Origin: Flavobacterium microcysteis | Lineage (GTDB): Bacteria; Bacteroidota; Bacteroidia; Flavobacteriales; Flavobacteriaceae | DNA: 64,000 nt | Reading direction: 5' to 3' | Assembly: GCF_006385255.1 (NCBI RefSeq) | Contig: NZ_VFJE01000056.1 | Location: 806,001-870,000 of the forward strand | Shown here: positions 8,501 through 14,964 of the stretch, one piece after another | How positions within the stretch are numbered: position 1 is the stretch's first letter | Layout: each line of letters starts with the position of its first letter | The notes under the pieces: model-generated | Seen by the model: only the letters and a program-made list of their open reading frames with translations | What the model was told of the DNA's origin: nothing | Database searches by the model: none | Position numbers and translations under genes: made by a program

Positions 8501-10922
8501 TGAACATATATGGCATGAGGGTTACATTTCTTGTGTCCCAGTTGTTAATGTCCTGATTGAAAACGCTGGCTCCGCTAAACAGAGTAGTCATATTGGTTAC
8601 ATTTGATGTGTTCCAGCTTCCTATGTTAGCAGGGCCTGTGAGGGATGAACAGTCGGCAAACATAGCTTTCATATTGGTTACTCTGCTCAGGTCCGGTATA
8701 TCTGTAGCTGTAATGTTGAGGTTAGAACATTTTAAGAATCCATTTTCCATGTTTTGCCAGGCAACGGTTCCCCATTGAGCAATGTCAATAAGACGTGGGT
8801 CATTAAAGACACTTAAAGCCGTCAGATTTTCAGGCTTTACATGGAGTGTAATAGTTGGCTGGTTAGAAGGAGCATTAATAAAAATATCTCCTGAAGTCGT
8901 TACCGTTCCAACACCGGAATTACCGTTAGGGGTTGTCCAGAAATATTTGACCAGATTGTTTGGCGATGGTAATGTAGTAATCGTAACTTTTATTTTAACA
9001 TTGCTACTCGCTTTGGTCATATCCCATACGGTAATAAAATCTCCGGGAGCATTGGTGATAGTAAAATCTGCTCCGGTATAACTAATGGTATAGTTAGCTG
9101 CTGTTAAGGTTCCCTGTGCAATGGGGTATGTTCCTATGGTTTCACCAATGGCTCTTCTCAAAGCACCCAAAATTACTGCCTGAGTATCGCCATTTACGAA
9201 TCCGTTGGCGGTAAACGTCAGTATAGGGTCTGCTGTACCAAATTCTTTTGATTTGGTATCGGCTATTATTGCTAAAGGCGCTTTGTTTGCTGTCAGTTTA
9301 AAGATAACATCGGGTGCCGGATTGTAGATTTCGTTACCTGCCTGTTTTACTGTGATGTTTACCTGTCCTGCTTTTTTGATTTTCAGTTTCCATTTGTTGC
9401 CATCCGTACTGTCCTGAAAAGCTTCTGCTATGCTATTGTCAGCAGATATATAACTAACTTCCAGACCGGAACTTGCTGTAGCTGTAGCCACAAAAGATAT
9501 GTCACCGTAGGTTTTAACCATATCCTTAGCTGTAATTGACTGTTGTTTTGGCCATGCTTCATAAGGGCCAATATCTATATTGGAATCTTTTAAACGAGGG
9601 TTGTTTCCCAAATCTTTGTTGGTAGTAAAATTGCCACCATTGTCGTTATATAGACTGTTGTCACCTGTATTGATAGCAGGACTGCCAAGTTTAAGAGTAA
9701 AGTCTTTATTAGGAGCATCGTTAAAAATTTGTGCTGTGCTTATATTGGTAGCATCCAAATTACCGTTGGAAGTATTGGTATTGCCCTGAATCAGGCTATT
9801 TTTAAATGTTATGGGAGTCTGCTCAAAATATTGTTTGGGTTGATTGTCCCATAACAGAGAGTTGTACACACTTATTTTGCCGCCGGTTGTATTTATCGCA
9901 CCACCAACAAGGCCTTTGACAACAATATTGCCATATAGGTTGCAGTTAATCAAAAGGGCATCATTTCCCCCATCATGCCATATGGCACTGGCATTGTATG
10001 ACGAGGATTTATTGTTTGCAAACAGGCTGTTGTATATTTTTGGCGATGAGGCGTCATCGTTTCCCATAGCCCCTCCTGCGTTATCAGAAGAATTTTCTGA
10101 AAATTTGCAATTAAAGATAATTGGTGATGATGATTCAGAATTAAATATTGCCCCACCATACGAAGCCCTGTTTAAGGTAAAATTGCAGTTTGTGATATTT
10201 GGGGAGGAATCAATATTATATATAGCTCCACCTAAACTATCAACAAGATTCGATAAGAAATTACAATTGGAAATACCTGGTGATGAGTTATTATTAAACA
10301 TTCCTCCACCATGCAGGCTTACAATATAATTCCCTCCAATCGTGCTGGATGCAAGCGGGCCTTCCTTGATTTTACTAATGGTAAAGCCATCAATTAAGGC
10401 CGAGCCTACATCATTGACGCTAATTAGTATATGGTAAACGGTGCCGCTGAGGATGCTTTTATTGGCAGTTATGTCCAGGTTACGTTGAGCAAGTGTGGTC
10501 TCGTTACCTGAAAAACCACCATATATAGCCACATCTTTCACCATAAGGAAAGTGTTTTTATAGTTATCAGGATTTCCAAAATTAGTATCATCAGCACTGT
10601 AAAGAGGCTTGTAAGTGCCGCCTGCCACCCAGATTTGCTTTATTTTAGGATTAGTGGCCACTGCATTGTTGTTTTTTGCAAATTTCAAGGCATCAGCAAG
10701 CTCTCCAATTGCATTGTTCCAACTGTCGCCCAAACCGGTTCCTCCTTTTTTAACATACAATATGCCTTCACTATTTGGAGTATAGCTAATAGGGGGTAGC
10801 ATAGAATTAGCAATCAGTAAGGCTTGTGAATCATTGTTTGTTGTTGTATGACTTTTTGCAAAACTGCTGATGCAACTAAAAAGCAAAAAGAAAAATAAAT
10901 AAGTACAATGTAATTTTCTCAT
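2589..10922 (-). CDS. Giant modular T9SS-exported adhesin with BspA-type repeats (2,777 aa)
   Basis: The signal peptide is residues 1-22. A right-handed beta-helix region (about 48-455) with GGAIYN-type repeats follows and ends at DIGPYEAW. An MBG-type pair (about 457-628; KTYGDISFV, GTADPILTF) comes next. Two blocks of BspA/DUF285 repeats (about 632-1064 and 1077-1545) follow, built on the 25-residue pattern FNQ-D/N-IGNWNT..VTNM..MF. A second MBG region (1552-1720) leads to a third BspA block (1722-2210). MBG domains (2217-2460), one SprB-like repeat (about 2463-2535; CNGGSDGSATVSITGG), Ig-like segments and a T9SS type A sorting domain (about 2697-2777; KYYPNPVEDYLNI, ending STVKVVKK) complete it. 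I count about 30 BspA units. T9SS proteins cross the outer membrane and are anchored or released at the surface, and BspA repeats are linked to binding host or matrix proteins. The ligand here is unknown. The AT-rich leader at 10923-11520 is duplicated at 1921-2530. Confidence 0.93.
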   Translation of the reverse strand: MRKLHCTYLFFFLLFSCISSFAKSHTTTNNDSQALLIANSMLPPISYTPNSEGILYVKKGGTGLGDSWNNAIGELADALKFAKNNNAVATNPKIKQIWVAGGTYKPLYSADDTNFGNPDNYKNTFLMVKDVAIYGGFSGNETTLAQRNLDITANKSILSGTVYHILISVNDVGSALIDGFTISKIKEGPLASSTIGGNYIVSLHGGGMFNNNSSPGISNCNFLSNLVDSLGGAIYNIDSSPNITNCNFTLNRASYGGAIFNSESSSPIIFNCKFSENSSDNAGGAMGNDDASSPKIYNSLFANNKSSSYNASAIWHDGGNDALLINCNLYGNIVVKGLVGGAINTTGGKISVYNSLLWDNQPKQYFEQTPITFKNSLIQGNTNTSNGNLDATNISTAQIFNDAPNKDFTLKLGSPAINTGDNSLYNDNGGNFTTNKDLGNNPRLKDSNIDIGPYEAWPKQQSITAKDMVKTYGDISFVATATASSGLEVSYISADNSIAEAFQDSTDGNKWKLKIKKAGQVNITVKQAGNEIYNPAPDVIFKLTANKAPLAIIADTKSKEFGTADPILTFTANGFVNGDTQAVILGALRRAIGETIGTYPIAQGTLTAANYTISYTGADFTITNAPGDFITVWDMTKASSNVKIKVTITTLPSPNNLVKYFWTTPNGNSGVGTVTTSGDIFINAPSNQPTITLHVKPENLTALSVFNDPRLIDIAQWGTVAWQNMENGFLKCSNLNITATDIPDLSRVTNMKAMFADCSSLTGPANIGSWNTSNVTNMTTLFSGASVFNQDINNWDTRNVTLMPYMFREARSFNQNIGNWNTSNVTSMEGMFENATNFNQDIGSWNTANVTNMAKMFYMALIFNQNIGNWNTANVTGMDGMFYRAYAFNANIGNWDTANVTNMGGMFSFTEAFNQNIGDWNTAQVTNMGSMFWGAQVFNQNISSWNTANVTNMEGMFRNNPTFNQDIGNWNTANVTSMENMFHGAQSFNQNIGDWQLNPAVNMTNMLSESGLDCANYSATLKGWADNPNTPSGRNLGAMGCQYGTNAQAARTALTTTKGWTITDDSPSGTICGRPFITVWDMNMHVNQNAPTSLRFGITTLPNKPVSYTWTSSGGSSGSGTLTTNNSAEITGLPAGEIITLSIASEIKAINIRANSNNHIRRLINITQWGDAAWSSMDNAFNDCVNLNVTATDIPDLSAVSSMRNMFNNCQSRTGPANIGSWNTANVTNMEGLFGANLVFDQDISSWNTANVTNMGYMLSAARAFNQDLSNWNTSNVTNMEGMFQGTRASNLNISNWDTQNVTNMQGMFAFSPVFNEDISNWNTSKVTNMSNMFGGSQAFNQNISSWNTAAVTNMSEMFANATSFNQPIGNWNTASVNNMFLMFASAKNFNQDIGNWNTSAVTNMSGMFDSATAFNKPIGNWNITSVTDMHGMFNRTSSFNQDLSHWNISSVLRLGYMFVQATAFNQNIGSWQLNPNADMTSMLDFSGMDCTNYSLTLQGWANNPNIPTGRNLGASYKQYGTNAETARNFLINTKGWTITGDSPSGQSCRLDQTITVSNMVKTYGDMPFVQTATASSGLEVSYVSADNSIAEAFQDTADGNKWKLKINKAGVVNIRAQQAGNDTYAPAADVIFILTINKAALTITANALSKEYGTADPTLTFTAAGFVNGEDQTIITGVLTRIAGEAVGTYAITQGTLDAENYSITYTGEDFTITAATRDFVTVWDMSKPTFPGYEDKINITITALSGESVDYFWIASGGSTGSGTIVNSFDTNISVPTNEIITLNLKSTNLLAFTAGYSSKNLIDVSQWGAAKWSTMRSAFFDCNNLNITATDIPNLSDLTDMSYMFYGCTLLNSPTNINSWNTVNVTNMMGLFFGARTFNQEIGNWNISNVTNMQSMFQEAKSFNQNIGNWNTQNVTNMSSVFIGAEIFNQNIGNWNTQNVTKMNALFLRAYVFNQDIGNWNISNVTNTSNMFTYAKAFNQNISNWDTSNVTDMSNMFQGTRAFNQNIGNWNTEKVTNMKAMFWQAVAFNQDISNWNTVNVTNMSWMFRENIGFNQDISNWNTQNVTNMESMFLEAKTFNQNIGSWNTANVINMSYMFLRNRGFNKDISNWDTQKVTDMSSMFYDAQTFNQNIGKWKLNPAVNMSNMLDNSGMDCQNYSFTLQGWAANPYTPSGRNLGAGGRQYGTNAEAARTLLTTTKGWTITGDSPSGQSCGLTQTITASDMTKTYGDIPFVPTATASSGLEVSYVSADNSIAEAFQDSADGNKWKLKINKAGVVNITAQQAGNDTYAPAADVIFTLTINKAALTVTANAHSKIYGTTDPTLTYVVNGLVNGDTEAVISGSLTRAAGENVGTYAIEQGTVSAENYVITYTGADFNITKATLNIVADAKSKAFGTTDPSLTYTVTGLVNGDTESIITGSLSRAIGESVGIYAITQGTLSAGDNYDITFTGADFTIIERLVVDTSTQTNVTCNGGSDGSATVSITGGTAPYTYSWSPNGGTTATAIGLAAGNYTVTVTDANGSSITKDFNITEPQAVEPPTAEDVQEFCRATNPTISDLEIVGTQVRWYTSATAIQELPDDTLLVDGTIYYASQTINGCESQERTFVIITLNDQLPTPQGAPIQDLEEGATIADLVVTPSNIVWYASYDDAVNNSNPLSPTTELENGTTYYAIAMANGQCSSLPFAVTVNVTLGIGKPQKTTFKYYPNPVEDYLNIQNSGIIEKIEVYSMLGQLVKTQDCHSVEVRLFLGDLPDGTYAVSILSEGKKSTVKVVKK
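4500..5400 (-). repeat. BspA-type 75-bp repeat block 3 (inside adhesin gene)
   Basis: About eleven tandem units with a 75-bp period encode FNQ..I.NWNT..VTNM..MF. Neighbouring units differ by substitutions but keep the phase. The block ends at the conserved cap NYSFTLQGWAANPYTPSGRN. Confidence 0.85.
6480..7310 (-). repeat. BspA-type 75-bp repeat block 2 (inside adhesin gene)
   Basis: About ten 75-bp units of the same 25-residue pattern, several with variants such as FNKPIGNWNITSV and FNEDISNWNTSKV. The block closes with the same cap (NYSLTLQGWANNPNIPTGRN). Confidence 0.85.
7910..8680 (-). repeat. BspA-type 75-bp repeat block 1 (inside adhesin gene)
   Basis: About nine 75-bp units open with FNQDINNWDTRNV and close with FNQNIGDWQLNP and the shared cap (GWADNPNTPSGRNLGAMG). 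The three blocks are paralogous to each other, including their leader and cap segments. Confidence 0.85.
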
Positions 10923-11520
10923 CTCATCTTAATTTAATTTATACTCAATTCTGATTCTTGGATAGAATCATTAACTAGCAGCTATTTTTAACGGGCATAG
11001 CCATTGAATAGCAATTCAAAAGCCGAATCATAAGCATATGCGGAATAACTTCCGAAAACTGCTAATCAGTCGGGCAAATATTAAAGATGAGTAAATGAAA
11101 AATACGCTACTGCGGAACCACAAATAGGGGTTTCCGGTTTAGGGTTTTACGATTAAAATTTTAGATAAGGCAAGATTATTGAATTTCAGACCTGTTTTGA
11201 TTATAAGTAGAATGAAATCATGTGTATGCTTTTGAACGGTTGACCGTCCAGGCAGGTTACTTGCAATAGTGGGAGTAATTCTTATCTATAACTGATAAAA
11301 GGTAATAAGGTGCCGTTTGTTTTTTTCCATTTTCGGATTGCGGACATCCCTATTGTTTGGGAAGATTTTGTTGAAATCTGTACTGTTTTGGCTTGTAATT
11401 TTTTTCATAATGTGCTTGTTTTAGGTTGTAAATATATATAGAATTTATTGAGCTGACATAGTTATATTGTATTTTTAACAGTAAGTTAACCGGTATTTTT
11501 AAGATAATTAACTTAAAAAA
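10923..11520. repeat. Duplicated adhesin upstream region, copy B; no firm gene
   Basis: This leader of the giant adhesin gene matches 1921-2530 in order and content. It keeps the CGGAA-N4-TTCCG inverted repeat (near 11040), an ACGGT-TG-ACCGT hairpin (near 11237), the GGTAATAAGGTGCCG block and ATATATATAGAATTTATT. These conserved inverted repeats could be regulator sites. The only frame held in common with copy A is the 40-codon ORF on the minus strand. Confidence 0.7.
11286..11408 (-). CDS. Candidate 40-residue small protein, copy B
   Basis: This frame reads MKKITSQNSTDFNKIFPNNR and so on, ending RHLITFYQL-stop. It has the same length and ending as the ORF at 2298-2420, with TATATTTAC upstream on the minus strand. 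Conservation of the frame in both duplicates is the only support. It has no recognised family. Confidence 0.3.
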   Translation of the reverse strand: MKKITSQNSTDFNKIFPNNRDVRNPKMEKNKRHLITFYQL

Positions 11521-11795
11521 CAAATGTTTTTAATTGTAAACGTTAATGTTTGTTATATATCAAAAATGAATATTTTTTTATTTTATTTCATCCGATGATT
11601 CACAATTTTGTTGTTTTTAAATGCATAAGATTGTTTGTCTGAAAAGCAATTGCAAGCTTGCAAATCAAGATAGTTTATGCAATCAAATGAGTGATTTCAG
11701 AATTCATAACTAATTTTGATTATATCTTATTTTTATCAATAGTTACTCTTTTATGTATATTTGATGTAAAAGCGATATAAGCCTTTGTAATCTCT
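11521..11795. promoter_or_regulatory. AT-rich intergenic region with promoter for the SDR gene
   Basis: No gene is seen here. A match to the Bacteroidota -7 element, TATATTTG, lies at 11756-11763, 32 bases before the SDR start codon. Only a T-rich stretch lies at the expected -33 position, so the upstream element is weak. Confidence 0.55.
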
Positions 11796-12512
11796 ATGAA
11801 AAAAGCAATTATAATTGGTGCCACATCAGGAATTGGCAAAGAACTGGCCAAAATTCTTTCAAAAGAGGGATACAAAGTAGGTCTTTCAGGTAGAAGAAAT
11901 CAATTGCTGGAAGCTATCCAATCGGAAAACCCACAAACTTTTGAAATTTTACAATTAGATGTTGTCGAAATCGAGACACTTCAGGAAAAACTCGATGACC
12001 TGGTTGATAAATTAGGCGGCCTGGATCTATTGGTTATCAGTTCCGGAACCGGAGATCTTAATCCGATGCTTGATTTCAATATTGAAAAAATAACTATTGA
12101 TACCAATATAACCGGCTTTACTTTTGTTGCGGATTGGGCTTTTCGTTATTTTGAAAAGCAACACTCTGGGCATTTAGTCGGTATTACTTCAATTGCTGGT
12201 TTGCGGGGAAATCGTATTGCGCCTTCTTATAATGCGACCAAGTCTTATCAGATTAATTATTTGGAAGGATTGCGGCAAAAGGCACGAAAGTCAAAACAGG
12301 ATATAACTGTAACTGATATCCGTCCTGGTTTTGTTGCGACCGATATGGCAAAAGGAGAAGGGCAGTTTTGGGTGGCAACCCCTGAAAAAGCGGCACGGCA
12401 AATATTTGCCGCGATTTGTCGTAAAAAACGAACAGCTTATATAACCAAAAGATGGGGTTTGATTGCTTTGTTACTAAAAATTTTGCCAAAAAGGATGTAT
12501 GAAAGAATGTAA
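11796..12512 (+). CDS. Short-chain dehydrogenase/reductase (SDR), NAD(P)-binding
   Basis: This is a classical SDR oxidoreductase of 238 residues, close to the family's usual 250. The N-terminal dinucleotide-binding motif is GATSGIGKE (residues 8-16) after a hydrophobic first strand. SGRR after the second strand hints at NADP preference, because the arginines can bind the 2'-phosphate. The catalytic region has Ser in GITSIAGLRG and the YxxxK pair in YNATK (about residues 148-152). DIRPGFVATDMA is the usual loop after the sixth strand. The substrate cannot be told from sequence. The next gene starts 17 bases downstream on the same strand, so they may be co-transcribed. Confidence 0.9.
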   Translation: MKKAIIIGATSGIGKELAKILSKEGYKVGLSGRRNQLLEAIQSENPQTFEILQLDVVEIETLQEKLDDLVDKLGGLDLLVISSGTGDLNPMLDFNIEKITIDTNITGFTFVADWAFRYFEKQHSGHLVGITSIAGLRGNRIAPSYNATKSYQINYLEGLRQKARKSKQDITVTDIRPGFVATDMAKGEGQFWVATPEKAARQIFAAICRKKRTAYITKRWGLIALLLKILPKRMYERM

Positions 12513-12529
12513 TCTGTTTTATTTAAAAT

Positions 12530-13225
12530 ATGAACAATAAATTTTCTGATAACGATCAGGTTGGAGTAGTTGCTTCATTTTCTGAATTGGTTACTACCAG
12601 TTTTCAGGGAAATACGAATGCATTGTGTTGGTACAGAAATTTAGACGGAGACTTTAAAGAAATTATATCGAAACTTCAATTAAAAGAGAATATTACAGTG
12701 GTTTCTCCTGATGATCTTCTGTCATTGCAATTATCAGAAAAGGGGAGTAAAGCCAGAGAAATTATACTAAGAGATATGCAATTATTAACTGATTTTGGAG
12801 CGTCGCCTTCTCTTAATTTACTGAAATATTATGAACGAGACAATGAGTTTGATTTTATTTCAACAGATGTCTATTCTTGGCATGTAGATCGTTCACCGAT
12901 TGGTACTGATACTTTTTTATGTACCTACTATGGTGCGGCAAGTGATATTATTCCTCATGACCAAGTGATACAAAAAATCCTGATTCCGGAAGTCCGTGAA
13001 AAACTGAAAGAATTACACGACGGACCTGAATCAGAATTTGAAGAATTTTTGAGGGAAAATTATTTTGATTTGCATTATCAGGCTAAGCTAGATGCTAAAC
13101 CTGTTAATTTAGGATTGGGACATCTTTGGAGATTGGCAGTTGATCATCCGGAACAAAATGTTTTGCCTTGTGTGCATCGGGCTCCTGTTGAAAAAGGGGA
13201 TTGTCGGTTGTTGTTGATTTGTTAG
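12530..13225 (+). CDS. DUF1826-like protein with HxD motif, function unknown
   Basis: This 231-residue cytosolic protein has no signal peptide. The central segment TDFGASPSLNLLKYYE, then WHVDRSPIGTDTFLCTYYGA (about 123-142), and a C-terminal CVHRAP...RLLLIC resemble my recollection of the DUF1826 pattern (HvD...CTY.GPGT...HR). An HxD followed much later by H and R also recalls Fe(II)/2-oxoglutarate oxygenase metal ligands, but this is an inference. It lies 17 bases after the SDR gene and is followed by a shared terminator. A profile search against DUF1826 would settle the family. Confidence 0.6.
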   Translation: MNNKFSDNDQVGVVASFSELVTTSFQGNTNALCWYRNLDGDFKEIISKLQLKENITVVSPDDLLSLQLSEKGSKAREIILRDMQLLTDFGASPSLNLLKYYERDNEFDFISTDVYSWHVDRSPIGTDTFLCTYYGAASDIIPHDQVIQKILIPEVREKLKELHDGPESEFEEFLRENYFDLHYQAKLDAKPVNLGLGHLWRLAVDHPEQNVLPCVHRAPVEKGDCRLLLIC

Positions 13226-13296
13226 TGGTTAGAATCAATTTTATAATCGAAAATTCAATACTTATTAGTGTTTTGCGTATGTTTTATTTTAATATA

Positions 13297-13327
13297 AAAT
13301 GCCCCAATTGATTTGATTAGGGCATTT
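13297..13327 (+). terminator. Bidirectional terminator between convergent genes
   Basis: The stem AAATGCCC/GGGCATTT (13297-13304 and 13320-13327) has an AT-rich loop and AT-rich flanks. It lies between the plus-strand DUF1826-like gene and the minus-strand nuclease-like gene and can serve both. Confidence 0.6.
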
Positions 13328-13348
13328 ATAATTTAATTTTTATATGTA

Positions 13349-14254
13349 TTAAATAGCCTGTTTTATCAGACTCATAATGTATTCCAAATTATCTGTATTA
13401 GAAGTTGTTACTTCATAATCTCCATTTCCCCAATGGCCAATTTCGGAAACATCTCTCGCTATATTTTTTGGATCATCTAATTTTCCTTTCTTACTATTGA
13501 TGAAAATTTTTAATCCATTTTTTGAAACGACAACATCAGCAATATTTTTATTCTTCTTAAATGCTATATAAAGTTTTTTAGGTTCGATATCAATATCCGG
13601 AGCCATGTTCATTATTGCATTCTTATAGGCTTCATACAGCTCAATAATAGCATCAGATTTACCTTCTAAATGACCTTCTTCAGTGTAAACTTTAATTTCT
13701 TTTACGACTTTACTTATTTCTGAATTTTCACTTTGGTTAATCTGCTTAATGCTCGGTGCTGATTTCGATTTTTTGATGGGATTAATCACCACAACGTCGT
13801 TTTCAAATTGTTTTATTTCCCATAATTCTATAGCCAAATCTTTGAAATTGGAGGCTGTTTTCTGAAAATCGGTAAACGATGGCGATACGAAAATAACTTT
13901 GGTTTGCGACCAGTCAACATCCGTACGTTTTAGGTTTCCTTTTTGGGTTTCGTTGTATTCTATGATAAAATCAGCTTTGTATTCCAACATTAGATTCAAA
14001 TAAGAAATACCCTGGTCAACAACACTGTAACTCTGGCTGCGTTTGTATTCTATAATAACAAATGCCTTGCTTTCTTCATCAAAAGCCAAGGTGTCTATAC
14101 GATTGCTTTTGATGGTAAATTCCGACTTTATTAGCTTCAGATTAAGAATGGTTGCTACATTGGCCTCAAAAAGCATTTGTATTTCCTTTTCCAGCTTAAA
14201 AGGTTTTTCCTTGAGGCTTGTTAACTGATTTTTATGTTGTGTAAATAGATGCAT
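13349..14254 (-). CDS. PD-(D/E)XK nuclease-like protein with C-terminal DUF5655-type domain
   Basis: The protein is 301 residues. The N-terminal half contains a PD-(D/E)XK-type core: RIDTLAFDEESKAFVIIEYK (about residues 53-72), where D, E and K occupy the usual metal and catalytic positions. The C-terminal ~110 residues (YEAYKNAIMNMAPDIDIEPK, IADVV, ISEIGHWGNGDYE) fit the DUF5655 domain that often ends such proteins. Family members are sometimes labelled predicted transport proteins, but the fold suggests a nucleic-acid role. It is divergent from the XRE regulator at 14456 and next to a type I restriction operon, so defence or DNA repair is likely. The target is unknown. Confidence 0.7.
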   Translation of the reverse strand: MHLFTQHKNQLTSLKEKPFKLEKEIQMLFEANVATILNLKLIKSEFTIKSNRIDTLAFDEESKAFVIIEYKRSQSYSVVDQGISYLNLMLEYKADFIIEYNETQKGNLKRTDVDWSQTKVIFVSPSFTDFQKTASNFKDLAIELWEIKQFENDVVVINPIKKSKSAPSIKQINQSENSEISKVVKEIKVYTEEGHLEGKSDAIIELYEAYKNAIMNMAPDIDIEPKKLYIAFKKNKNIADVVVSKNGLKIFINSKKGKLDDPKNIARDVSEIGHWGNGDYEVTTSNTDNLEYIMSLIKQAI

Positions 14255-14307
14255 AGTATAGTTTTATCATTCTGTAAGCCCGCTTTTTACTTAAAGCAGC
14301 CATGCCG

Positions 14308-14338
14308 TAAATATAACCAAAATCGCCACTCCGCCCAA
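14308..14338 (-). promoter_or_regulatory. Candidate promoter for the nuclease-like gene
   Basis: Read on the minus strand, TTG (14336-14338) is followed after 20 bases by TATATTTA (14308-14315). This spacing and near-consensus -7 element fit the Bacteroidota promoter type. It lies about 50 bases upstream of the start codon. Confidence 0.45.
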
Positions 14339-14455
14339 TACAGTAAACCGTAAAAGCTATTTTAATGAAAAAAATATAGATTTAATTGTTGGGTTTTAGG
14401 GTGTGTTTTTATAGATATTTTTTTATATTTAACCTCATTATAAAAGGTACTTGCC

Positions 14456-14866
14456 ATGGAACACAAAATACATCAGGGTCGCAATGTGAAACGCTTTCGG
14501 GAAATGCTGGGCATAAAGCAGGAGGCTTTGGCTTTTGATATTGGTGGCGACTGGAACCAAAAGAAAGTTTCTCTCCTGGAACAGAAAGAAGTGATTGAAG
14601 ATGCTTTACTGCAACAAATTGCCGAAGTCCTGAAAATTCCCGTGGAAGCCATCCAAAATTTTGATGAAGAACAGGCGGTGAATATTATTTCTAATACGTT
14701 TGACAATGGTGCTTTTTTGAATATGGGACATACACCAACTTTCAATATAAATCCAATTGAAGAAATAAAGAAGTTACATGAAGAAAAGATGGAACTTTAT
14801 GAAAGGATGCTGAAGGAGAAGGATGAGATGATGACGAGGTTGGAAAAGCTGATTGATAAAAAATAA
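14456..14866 (+). CDS. XRE-type helix-turn-helix regulator with C-terminal coiled coil
   Basis: The protein is 136 residues. Residues 5-65 form a lambda-repressor-like HTH (GRNVKRFREMLGIKQEALAF, then LLEQKEVIEDALLQQIAEVL). The C-terminal part (IEEIKKLHEEKMELYERMLK and on) is a charged helix likely to dimerise. It is divergently placed beside the nuclease-like gene and points toward the end of the convergent type I operon. Regulators of this shape often accompany restriction or mobile loci, but its targets are not visible. TATATTTA at 14424-14431 may be its -7 element. Confidence 0.8.
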   Translation: MEHKIHQGRNVKRFREMLGIKQEALAFDIGGDWNQKKVSLLEQKEVIEDALLQQIAEVLKIPVEAIQNFDEEQAVNIISNTFDNGAFLNMGHTPTFNINPIEEIKKLHEEKMELYERMLKEKDEMMTRLEKLIDKK

Positions 14867-14885
14867 ACTTACAATAGTATAAAGG

Positions 14886-14915
14886 AAAAGCTCAACATTT
14901 ATGTTGAGCTTTTTT
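14886..14915 (+). terminator. Strong bidirectional terminator
   Basis: A perfect 13-bp stem AAAAGCTCAACAT/ATGTTGAGCTTTT (14886-14898 and 14901-14913) has a 2-base spacer and a T-run. It lies 20 bases after the XRE stop codon and also just past the end of hsdR on the other strand. Confidence 0.85.
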
Positions 14916-14964
14916 GTATTTGGTAAATATTTTCGAATCGATTCTGTTTACCGAAATTGCTGTC

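Noticed and set aside
4500..8680. Regular repeats that could suggest a CRISPR array
   Set aside because: The units are 75 bp, code for BspA-type repeats in one frame and have no spacer-repeat structure.
3900..9100. Many antisense frames in the adhesin gene
   Set aside because: They arise from the phase of the 75-bp repeats and repeated MBG domains and show no independent conservation.
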